DNA of 64,000 nt from Brachionus plicatilis (Eukaryota; Rotifera; Eurotatoria; Ploima; Brachionidae): the NCBI GenBank assembly GCA_010279815.1, contig QEOQ01000180.1:295770-359769 (forward strand), in the 5' to 3' direction. Both the position numbers and the translations under genes were made by a program. Below, piece after piece: positions 49,071 to 59,600 of this stretch (position 1 is the stretch's first letter; each line of letters opens with the position of its first letter). Under the pieces are notes generated by a model. It worked only from the letters and a program-made list of their open reading frames with translations, was not told the DNA's origin and did no database searches.

Positions 49071-49139
49071 TTAAATGAGAAAACAATTTTCAAAAACTTT
49101 ATTAATTTAACTTTAAAAAAAAATAAAAATGTTTTTTGT

Positions 49140-50006
49140 CTAATTGTTAGTTCTGCCAATATTTTTCCAAAAACTCGAGCATTCAGGTACTACTCCGACG
49201 GCGGGCTCCTGGTGACGCAAATTAGAGGCATATCTGTACGGACTAATATACGAACTTTCATAAGTAAATGGATCATTGTATTTAAAGTCCGCAATAGAGT
49301 TCTTTTGGTCCAGCTCTCGCTGTGATCTAAATTTAGACTGAAGCATATAGCTTGAAGGAATTGTTGTCTGTCTAGCTCTTTCTTCGAACTTGGCTTTCTC
49401 TTCTACATTATTTACATAGTCACTAGCGTATGTCGATTTCATTTGATTCTTTATCACCTGAGAAATTAGCTTATCACCTATAGGACGTGACCAGTCACTC
49501 ATTGGATTTGTCTCCGATTTTAAAGGCCTGAATCTGAACACCATAAATTCCTTGAAGTAGTTATTTTCTTTAATTTCCTCTTAGTAAAAGAAAAATTAGA
49601 TTTACTTTTGAAGGATGAGGGTTGTTTGAACGATAACCACTTGCGGTTCCAGTTCGAAATGGCTCTTCTTTTTTAACTGTTTTATGGCTGAATTCGGAGT
49701 CGTAGTGCGATGCTCCGATAGGATCACCCAAGTTATACGGAACCCTGAACGCATTTGAAGTCATGGGGCGATAGGGAACTGTCTTCGAGGTTTCGTTCCT
49801 CTCTATTATTTTGTAAAAGTCGTCAGACATCTCTAGTAAAAAATTTTAGTTTAAAAAAAAATTTAGTTCAAATTATTTAGGCCATTACTAGCAGAAAATG
49901 GGAAACCATTAGCCTCTTTTCTTCTAGTCAAAATTCCATCATTGGCAAAGTGATTTATTTTATACACTGTGTTCTCCTGGGTCTTTTGTTCGCCTGGTAC
50001 TTCCAT
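49140..50006 (-). CDS. TEX26-like protein
   Basis: Three exons (49889-50006, 49606-49832, 49140-49550) separated by 56- and 55-nt introns give 251 residues, rich in Ser, Tyr, Arg and Asn and without membrane segments. The segment YNLGDPIGASHYDSEFSHK...EPFRTGTASG parallels the SLSDPILNQTQYSDEY...IKTETSRG region of vertebrate TEX26, and QMKSTYASDYVN parallels the later TTYQSDY repeat. Such short YxSDY repeats are common in proteins of axonemes and sperm. I infer a ciliary or sperm structural role; the family name rests on two short similarities and could be a relative instead. Start chosen at 50006 because the first exon then splices in frame. Confidence 0.5.
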
Positions 50007-51061
50007 TTTAAATTTTGAAGAGCTAACTATTATATCCTAAAGCGAATTTAAATTGAGTCTCTAACTTTAACTAGACTTAAATAATTAAAAAAATTTAGTG
50101 TTTGTTTACTTCTAAGTTTTTGATTAAAAGCGGTATATTTTTTCTGAAAATAAACAGCAACAAGCTAAATCGATAGCTACTAAGCTAACTGGCACTCGTA
50201 ATAATTTATAATAATAAATAGCAGGTAATTTGTGACCGACCTTGAAACAAAATCTGTTACCATGTGTATAATCTTTAAAAAAATAAAATTATTTTAAACT
50301 TAGAAGAAATAAATCTTAAGTATTTATTAATTGAGGTTTAAAAATCTCAACCAAATACTACCGGCTAAAGCACAGCAAATATTGCTAAATTTATAAAATC
50401 ATGAAAAGCTTATTAAATTCATTGGCATTTCCTATAAAAAATAGCTTAAGCTAAACTGCTTAAAACTAATTGAACTGTATTTCAATTTAAATCCGAATTT
50501 TAAATTATTTAAAAATGAACAATTAACTCGATGATGATATCTGTTAAAATATTCATTTGTTTTCAATTAATTTTTAAGGCAAATTTTTAAATGATACAAA
50601 TAGCTTAAATTCTTTTAAAACCGTATTTTTTATTTAAGAAGCTAGACTATTTAAATTTCTGTTTTTCTTTTTTTTTAATTCAAATAAAGCAGTTTAAAAT
50701 TTTATGAATACAATTTGATTCTAAAATTTCATTCAAAAATTAAATATAATTAGTGATTCAAAGGAAATTAGAATAAATATGTGAGTGACAATTTTCACCT
50801 CTTGATTGAAAAAAATAAAAAATAGAAAATTTATCGCGGGATAAATTAATATTAACTTAATAGAAAATCAGAAAATTTTTTTAGCACCCAATATTTAGGG
50901 TTGTTATTTAGTAAGTCGCCACAGTTGCTACCTGGAATTGCAAAAATTATGTGGCCGTGATCCTGACTGATGGATTGCCGTTCCAGCTAGTTATTCTGGC
51001 GGCCTAGTTCAAGTAGAAATAACTAAAATTAAAGTCCAAGTTATTTAATTATTTGATCAGT
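50007..51061. other. Intergenic stretch with an unexplained GC-richer island
   Basis: Mostly AT-rich with no gene. From about 50915 to 51005 the base composition rises (GTCGCCACAGTTGCTACC, GGCGGCC) and the minus strand has an open run of about 38 codons containing DHGHIIFAIPGSNCGDLL; it is too short to identify and may be a fragment of a mobile element. Confidence 0.4.
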
Positions 51062-51254
51062 ATTTTTTATTTATTGATTTGTTTTTCTGTACCTTCTTTT
51101 TTGGTTTTTTAAATTTAATTTTGTATTTTTAAGGAGCTTGAGCTCCTTCAGAATTAAAAATATAAATAAAGTAAAAGGGATTAAAATAAACGAAATTAAA
51201 AAAAGATATATACAGCGGTTCTAATAAAAACGTAACGCCAAAAAAGACGGGTTC

Positions 51255-51530
51255 AAAAACCGTCCGTACAGTCCGGCCGTCCCGACCGTTCAACGGTAAC
51301 CGACCGTCCGAACAACGGTGACCGTCCGAACAACGGTGACCGTCCGAACAACGGTGACCGTCCGAACAACGGTGACCGACCGACCGACCTAGCCGTCCGA
51401 CCTAGCCGTCCGACCTAGCCGTCCGACCTAGCCGTCCGACCTAGCCGTCCGACCGACTGAACCGTCCGACCTAGCCGTCCAACTAAACCGTCCGTCCAAG
51501 CCATCCGTCCAAGCCGTCCAGTCTAACTGA
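51255..51530. repeat. GC-rich minisatellite
   Basis: About four copies of an 18-nt unit CGTCCGAACAACGGTGAC are followed by six or so copies of a 13-nt unit GTCCGACCTAGCC, and then by degenerate GTCCAAGCC units. The array is far richer in GC than its surroundings. Both units share the GTCCGA core, so the second could have grown from the first. Confidence 0.85.
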
Positions 51531-51888
51531 CCCGCATCCAATAAGGGTCCCACTTTCTGATTTTTTAAAATTCTAGGATTTTGAGATAATTTTGGTAAAA
51601 TTTGGTAAAATTAAAAACGGCCAATTCAAAAAAATCAAGATTTTTTGAAATTCAATATTTTTTCCAAAAATCGAAAATTTTAGACTTTTTTTTTCATAAA
51701 TTGGTCAAAAAAATATTTTTTTTTAAATTGTTATAAAAAAAGCTTTCTTAAATTTGAAAATGACATTTTTTCAAAAAATTTTGATTTTTTTGAATTAGCC
51801 GTTTTTAATTTTACCAAATTTTACCAAAATTATCTCAAAATCCTAGAATTTTAAAAAATCAGAAAGTGGGACCCTTATTGGATGCGGG
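51531..51888. mobile_element. Fold-back element sharing its core with the 1282-1850 MITE
   Basis: Left arm CCCGCATCCAATAAGGGTCC and right arm GGACCCTTATTGGATGCGGG are perfect complements, and the palindrome continues through AAAGTGGGA/TCCCACTTT into the interior. The interior (GGATTTTGAGATAATTTTGG, AAAAACGGCCAATTCAAA) is the same as that of the mariner-type MITE at 1282-1850, whose outer arms are quite different. It directly abuts the GC-rich minisatellite. No coding capacity; no clear target duplication. Confidence 0.75.
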
Positions 51889-52774
51889 AGATTAATATTA
51901 ATCGGCATTCATTTATTTGTAATTTTACGTAATTAGAATTAGAATGATTCTAGACCTTTCATAAAAGCACTGTATTTTTACCTTTTTTTTATTATTTTTA
52001 TTTCATCTAATTTAACTTTATTTTTATTAATTTTTTTAATCTGAGTGAGCATTAGCTAGATACAGAAAAAAACAAATAAATAATAAAAATTTTCAAATTA
52101 TTTAAAACACTTATCATTAAATACAAACCAAATTCAATATGACATTAAAGTTCAATTAACATTGTATAGTAGTGAATTGGAAGAACCAGATGGGGTTGAC
52201 TTGAGAAAATTGGTGTCGTTTTTATTTCTCAAAATAACAGAAAACTAGAATTCTTAAAAAATATATGTATTTTTAAATCTGCCGATAATTTTATGTGAAT
52301 TCCAGTTGGCTAAAGCAATTTTTGAAATTTTTCAATTTTTGGTATTTTAAAATTTTTGAAATTATTTGTTTATTTGAACTTTAATTTTCTTAATCTGAAA
52401 ATGTTTTTCTGTTTAGTGCTCGATAGATGTATCTGAAAAAAATTTAATTGAATAATTTTTGAGAGGACCAAGAGAACACAATTTGTGCCAATATCAATAA
52501 ATTATTAAAAAGTGTATGAAATTTAATTTTAAACAAAAGAACCGATCAATATTTTAAAATTGAAATTACTATAGTCCATGGACACTTTCTACAATATAAA
52601 TCATTATTTATCTGATTATTATTTTTTATTTCAAAAATTAGGCCAGACTCGGCGATGATAAAAAAATATAATATAAAAGTGAAATTTTTTTTTAAATTTA
52701 GAGAAAATTATTTCCTCCAAAAATTTATAATTGAACAACTTATTGGTACAATTGTAAATCTCTTTATGCAAATA

Positions 52775-53130
52775 CAGTGTTTAAAGTTAAACTGTATAAT
52801 GGGTAAGATTTCATCATTTTACGTAATTTTACGTCAGAAAATGTAAGCTTACATATTATTACATCATTTCTTGTATGTAAGAAAATGTAAGATAATATAA
52901 TCTTACGTAATTTTACGTAATATTACACTAGTTTAGTACTTTTTCTTACAATTAGCCCTCTTACAATGTATTAATATGTAATTTTCTGTCATATTTTTTA
53001 AGTACTGTAAATATTAGGAAAGTACCTATGTTTTTTTTTTAATTCAAATTTTTATTAATTTTTCACTTTTACGTAAAATTACGTAAGATTATGTTATCTT
53101 ACCCATTATACAGTTTAACTTTAAACACTG
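52775..53130. mobile_element. Mariner-type MITE with perfect 35-bp inverted ends
   Basis: The left end CAGTGTTTAAAGTTAAACTG, continuing TATAATGGGTAAGAT, is perfectly complementary to the right end. TA flanks both sides (52773-52774, 53131-53132). The CAGTG terminus and internal ACGTAATTTTACGTAA motifs link it to the family of the 1282-1850 element. Non-coding. Confidence 0.8.
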
Positions 53131-53418
53131 TACATCAGCTAATACAAAATTTGTATTACCTAAATCTACTCACTGCAATACCTCGCAATTTTATTTTTAT
53201 GCTATTCTTATACATTTAGTGCTTACTTACAGAGTTATTACAGAGACTAAATTTAAGTGATACTATTTTTTTTCAGAAGATGAATTTTGCATAAAGGTTT
53301 TAGGACTGAATATCTTTAACATTTTTGTTATACATATTATTTTATTCAAAGATCCACAATGTTGAATTAAGAAGAGTTGAATGTTATCTTAATAAGACAA
53401 TATGAGATAAACATTGTA

Positions 53419-53675
53419 TTAATAATAATAATAATAATAAAGCTATGAAGTGCAAAGCACTTGAAATGAGGTTTTATCCTCACTGTAATAGCCCATCTAA
53501 ATTTAGTTTGTCTAATTTATTTTTAAATTCGTTCAATGTTTTGGAATAAATAACTTCTCTACTGAGGTTATTCCATGCATTCACCACTCTATTGCTGAAA
53601 AAATGGTATCTTTGATCGCAGTTTTTCACCAATTGCTTCTCCATTTTAAGGTCATGAAATCTTGGAGCCGTTCAT
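53419..53675 (-). pseudogene. LINE 3' end with (TTA)n tail
   Basis: Read on the minus strand, the frame from 53675 to the stop at 53480-53482 encodes the C-terminal tail of a non-LTR retrotransposon reverse transcriptase, with RYHFFSNRVVNAWNNLSREV and NEFKNKLDKL. A short 3' UTR and a (TTA/AAT)n microsatellite (53420-53440) follow, as is common for jockey/I-like LINEs. The element is 5'-truncated. It may belong to the same family as the fragment at 27702-28120, but the two do not overlap. Confidence 0.78.
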
Positions 53676-56369
53676 TTAAGTAACGATTTTGATATGAAAG
53701 CTAATGGTCTAAAACATAAAATTTATCCAATTTCAACTGCTGATAAGAAAATTTATTGTCCTTTCTTAGAATAAATTTTTTTCCGACGATCAATAATGGA
53801 TGCATTAATTGTATAAAAAATTTTATTTTGGGTATTTCAACTTATAATATATCAACTTAACCTTCAAAAATTATTATAGCTTAAAATATTTTTTAGGTGT
53901 TCATTTATTTATCACAATACAAAATAATCATAAAATTGAATACATTTTGCAATAATAAAATAAGTCGTACCATTTGACTACTTGATTTAAAGAATTTTAA
54001 AAATACTCAAAAATTTTCAGATAAGATAAAGAGAATTTTAAAAATAACCCTATTTAATTTTAAATAACATAGATTGAACTTATAATTGAGTTCTTGAACG
54101 ATATTAAATTATTAAATTTTGATTGATTAATATTTGAATAAATAAAGTTAAAGTAAAAATGAACAGTAATTTAGAAATTTCCTCTTAATCTCTAGAAAAC
54201 ATGCAAAAAAAAAACCTACAATTTCATTTAATAGCTATTTTTAGATCAATTTAAAAATATGCGTGCTTTTGTTCTTTTTAAGCTACTTAAACTTAATAAT
54301 TGATAAAGATATCCTAGTTAAAATAAAAACATAGGAAATGGGCAAAGTGAAATTCATGATCGAATATAAGTTTCGAACAAAATTTTAAACTAAGATTTTA
54401 AATTTAAATTATCATTTAAAGTGTTTGTTTGAGTCATAATTTGGGAAACTCAATGTGGATTTAATTTTGTCTTTAAAGTTTTCAAATGAAGATTTTGGAA
54501 GATTCAAATGGATCAAATGGAAAAATAATATTTGTTTTTTTTTATTTAAGATAATGTTCAATTAAAAAAAGAAAAAAAAAATTAATTTCATCATTTTTAA
54601 TAAATTAAGTTTTGATCATGTGATCATGATCATGAAGTTCAAGTTGCCAGGAAAATATCATAAAGTTCTTCCTTCGACTGTGTTCTCTTATTTTGGTTGT
54701 GGAATTTGGTTTCCTAAAATTTATTTTTATTTGTAATTATTTTTTTAAAAAGAATTTAATTTAATTTCTAAAATAATAATAGAAATTAAATAATTTTGAT
54801 AAATAATCTAATGTGTCTATTTATCCATGTTACATTGAAGATTTTGCTTAATTGATTTGAAATTTAAGTCAGAGATTATTTACTTTAAATTTGAATACGT
54901 AAGTGATTTTATAATAATAATAATAATATTTAATACTATTAGAAGTGTTACAATGACAGTCGGTATACTTGATTATGATTTTGTTTTCTTTTAATAAAAA
55001 AAGAATTTAAATATTTTTTATTGTATTATAAAATAATAACTATGAATTTAATTATTTATTTTGTTTTAATAAAAAAACAAGAAGAATGTGTTTCATTAGG
55101 AAATCAATTTATAAATTTTAGTAAGGAAAATGGCTATTCTAAAATTCTCTATATTTTTTATTCAAAAAAACTTAGCTTTTTTATTAAAACAATTTTGCTT
55201 GTTTAAATCATCTAGGTGGTTAAAAAAAGCAGATTTTTGAATGATTTTTGAATTTTTATTTTTAGATTCGACAGAAGCTGAAATAATGAAGGCCATAAAG
55301 TTTAAAAAGGAAGCCAACCAATCTTCAAAGGAAATTTAATTCTTTTCTATTTCGGATCATAATCAAGATCTTTTTTAAAATTGATTTCAGATAGCTATAT
55401 ATAGGATAATTTTAATTTTCAATGAATTAGTTTATATCGCCGAATAAAGTCAATTCATCTAATACATATTAGCTATTTATGATTATAGTCTGCGAATTTG
55501 TAAGTATGTTTAAAAAAAATATAATCTATAGCTATTGCAAGAATCTTGATAAGAAGTCTTACTAGATCTTACTTCTCTATGGTAGATCGTTACACCGAAA
55601 TTAGATAACTCAACAAAAATTTTATTAATTATTTAATAGAAACCGAAAAATGCAAAAAATTATTTATTCTCGGATTATCAATCGTATTTACTAGAATTAT
55701 AGTACTTTGATTCAAAACTATTAAAATTGATTTTTAAATAAATTATAAATGATTTAAATTATTTTTAAGAATTAATAATTCTTTAAGAAAGAAATAATTT
55801 TTTTTTTAAATTTTTCTAGAAAAAATTTTAAAAAACATAAAAAAAAGTTTTAAAATGAATTTTGTTTATAACTAAATTTTTTTTTTAATTTATTTAAACA
55901 AAAATTAATGATTTATTCATAAACAAATAAATATTATAGATTAAACATCCTTTCTTTCAAATGAAAGAAAAATATAAGTAATTAAAAATTCTTAGGTATA
56001 TCCGATTTTTTTTAAACTAAAAATTTCTAATTTTTATTCAATTGATTTTAGATTTTTGTTCGAAAATTTTTTGATCTTTTCATAAATAAAATCATTTAAA
56101 AGTGAGGACTAATAATTTGTTATTAATTTAAATTTACTGAAGTAATTATTTTATTTTTTTCACAACAAAATTTTCTTAACAAACATTAAATCTTTTTATC
56201 ATTATGAGTTTTTTTTATGAATTTAAATAAATAACAAAGATGATTAAATTTTTGAATACAAGTTTTTAGATAATAAATATTATCGTTTAATTTTCATACT
56301 TTTTACGAAAACTAAACTTCCATTTTTTTTTCATTTTCACAGTGGAGCTCTGCTAAATTAGCGATTCTA
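53676..56369. other. AT-rich stretch, possible orphan exons only
   Basis: No gene is well supported. A short frame from about 54632 (MKFKLPGKYHKVLPSTVFSY) and an acceptor-like TTTTTAG at about 55265 followed by STEAEIMKAIKFKKEANQ and a stop look coding in composition, but I cannot connect them into a gene or name a family. Confidence 0.3.
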
Positions 56370-56377
56370 GTTTATTA

Positions 56378-56656
56378 CAGAGTTGTTTAAAAGTCACAAG
56401 TCTCAAGTCAAGTCCAAGCCCGAACTTTTTTTAAAATTATTTTTCAAAAGTCCAAGTCCGGGCTTTAAAATTTTGAATACTGAAGAAGAGTTGTAATTAC
56501 TTTTATGCTAAAATTGCAAGAAAATTCTGATATATGGCAAATCTTTTTGCATTTGACAACTCAAGAGTATATAAATTTTTTGATCTGAAGCCTGATCTAG
56601 CAAATTTAAAAAAAGTCCAGACTTAGACTTTTTTTTTGGACTTTTAAACAACTTTG
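56378..56656 (+). mobile_element. hAT-type MITE, copy 2, with exact 8-bp target duplication
   Basis: The element begins CAGAGTTGTTTAAAAGTC and ends GACTTTTAAACAACTTTG, inverted copies with one mismatch. The 8-bp GTTTATTA is present on both sides (56370-56377 and 56657-56664), the target length of hAT transposases. It is closely similar to the copy at 427-694. No coding capacity. Confidence 0.85.
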
Positions 56657-56664
56657 GTTTATTA

Positions 56665-59600
56665 GAAACTGTAATTCACATATAAAATTATCCAAGAGGA
56701 TCATGACAATAAAGATTGCTTGGTTAGTTAGTTTAATATCAATTTAGATAAAATTATTTAAGCTTTTATTATTTACATATAAAAAAAAAAAAGAAATTTA
56801 TGAAAGATGAATAAATATCCATTAAACAAAAATTTCGATTATCGCTTTTTTTTTAATCAAATGATAATATTTTTTTTTATTATTTTATACATTATTCATA
56901 ATTTAGTCCCAATGGTAAAAATCAAAAAAACTTTTACTCTTACATAAATAAAAAAAATAGAATTTTGTAAAATGCGTAAAGCATATGGTTCAATACCTAA
57001 CTTAATTTTTTTTACTTTTCAAATCAATTTAGTTCAACTATATTTGATTGTTTATTGTAAGAGTAAGTTTTCATTTGCATGATAAATATGGGTATCAGAT
57101 AGAGTAATTTGAGTTTATAAAATTTTTTACTTTTCTCGATTAAGAAATAATTAATCTTATCTAGTTTAGTATTACGTTTTCAAAAAATTTTTTTTGTTCT
57201 TTCTTCAAAAAAAATTGGAGAGTGTCGTAAATGAACGTTTTCTAGATTAAAATGTGTATTAATCAAATTCTAAGATATTTTCATTTTAGATCAAAACTTT
57301 AACTTAAATGTTTTTTCAGATATCTTTTAAAATCACATATAATTTACTATAAAAAGGTAAGATTTATTGTATCTAAGAATGGGGTTAAATTGACTTGAAT
57401 CCAGATGATTACTACAAAATGACTAAATCAGCTAAAATTTAATTAGATAAATTTAAAAAAAAAAGCTAATTCAAGTGATCGATTTGATTTATAAATTTTT
57501 TTTTTACTTGTTAATTAGCTACTTCAATTAAACTGAATAAAATGTGTTTTTTGATTAAATTTATTTCTTGTTAGCTTTAAATTCTTGCCTAACACTGTGC
57601 CTCAGAAGGCTTTTACTCGTTATCTAAATAATCAAACTTGAATCAGCATCAGTTTTCTAATTGATAAATTAAGAATTTTAAAGCTTTTAACTCTGATAAA
57701 GTTCTTAGAGAATGTTCAAATGAACAACAATTTATCTCGTGAGGCACCCATAAACCAGTTCCTTTCAAAATAATCTTTAGGAATCGATCATGTCTAAGAC
57801 TAAAATAAAAAAGATATTCAGTCATATAAAGTAGAATTATTTAAAAAAAAACAAAAATTTTGATTAATGAATGTTGAAGATTAAGAATTTTGTTTTTTAA
57901 ATATCTTCTTAAGTTAAAAGAAAAAACGAAAATGAAAGATAGAATTTAACATTATTCAAAATTTTTAAAACAAGATAACGTCTTTAAATTATTTTCAATT
58001 TAGCTTGGATATGAGTTTTTTATTTTGGTACTTTCTAAAGGGACAAATTTTTTAACAAGTACTTTACTTCCAGATTTAATTGTCTATGATTAAAAAATGT
58101 TTTAATTTAATTTTAAAATTATAACATGAATAAAATGTTGAATTTCGATTAATTATTTATATTGAATAATTAACGAATTAAATCTCTAGCATATGAATAT
58201 TCATTTTAATTATAAAAAAACCAAAATACAAAAATCTTTCTGTTTCTGAGTGAAATTAAATTTTTATAATTTCATTTTGAAAAAAGCCTGTGAAAATTGA
58301 TCAGTTGTTCAGTAAAAATTTTACAATTGAAATACAAAGTCGCAAAACTTTTGATTTCTGGATTAATTTTTTTATCTAAGGAATTAAATTTAAAGATAAC
58401 AAAAAGGCGCTTTTATAAATAATACACAAAAGAGTTTTTATGCGTCTAAGGAACACTAATGATATTTTAAAATTATAAAGAAATTTGATAGCCGGTTTTT
58501 TAATTTACCCAAGAGAATGGTGCCTCAATTAAGTCATTTTTCTAAAATTAATTGAATTTAAAATTAAATAAATTTAAAAATAGTGTTTTAATCTCATTTC
58601 AGCATTGAAAATGAGATTAAAATTACATTCAATAGACATGATGCTAATTTGTTAACTTTAAAAAATATTTTTTATGCTCAAGATAAGTTGATTTCATATT
58701 TAAAGATATTATTAGATTTTTAGTAATAAAATTAGTATTGATTGTTTCATTGATGTCACATCAACATATCAAAAATCATATAAACAGCTGAGTCTCAAGG
58801 AGAATTTTATATCTAATTTTGAATTTTTGATTTCTTAAGTATCAAAAGACTTAAGACGACATTCTGGTCCGATTTTCTTTAATATTTTTTTTTCAGATGG
58901 CAGCATTTTCACCAGTGATTCAGTAAAATAAACTCAATTAGAATTCAAAAAAAAGATTCTCAAAGCCTATTTAATTTTTTGATCTTAAAATTTAGTTTGC
59001 ATTAAAATTTTTTTTCATTAAGCGATTATAAACTTTAAAAGTTATCATCAAATTTTGAAATTTTTTTTCTTGCTTTTCTTGTAAATCAAAAACTTTCCAG
59101 TCATATTTAAAATTATCAATTTTTTTGTAAGACAAACTTGATAACTTTTTTCAAATTAAATAATAGTACCGGGTTCCCTTTCAAATTATAAATAAGTGCC
59201 CTCTTAGGCCCTCATTTTTACAACAAAATAACATGAGATTAATGTAATATCTGTAATTTCAATATAAGTCATGTTTAGTTCACATGAAATATTATATTGG
59301 AAGTTTACATTTTTGGTAAGCTTTTAGCCTAAATCCTTCAATTTAAACATGATTTTGGGAGTACTGATTGGCACGAGAATAGGATAGAAGAAGGAATTAA
59401 TAGTTAAAACTTGAACATTAACAGTAGATAGGCTGATTTTTTTATACAATTAAAGACCGGCAGGAGTTTAAAAATCTCCTTTCTTTTTTCATGCAATCTG
59501 ATCAGTCATAAGCAAATTTTTTAATAAATTATCCATATACTAAAATATTCAGTTAAAATTTATTTTTAAAAGTTTTTCCATTTGAATTTTACTAGAAGAT

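Larger units (their letters stand above)
51062..52089. mobile_element. Composite repeat with inverted CTGTACC ends
   Basis: The sequence TTATTTATTGATTTGTTTTTCTGTA at the left (51062-51091) is matched in inverse by TACAGAAAAAAACAAATAAATAA at the right (52061-52083), and similarity extends inward about 130 bp (GAGCTCCTTCAG on the left, CTGAGTGAGC on the right). Between the ends lie a GC-rich minisatellite and a fold-back element. A single end-like copy occurs at 28172-28330. It may be one element with inverted ends or two insertions of the same repeat in opposite orientation. Confidence 0.4.

Noticed and set aside
51255..51530. CRISPR-like repeat array
   Set aside because: Units are contiguous tandem repeats without unique spacers, and the host is an animal.
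54632..55340. Possible small two- or three-exon gene
   Set aside because: The short coding-like pieces could not be joined with good donors and acceptors, and no family is recognised.
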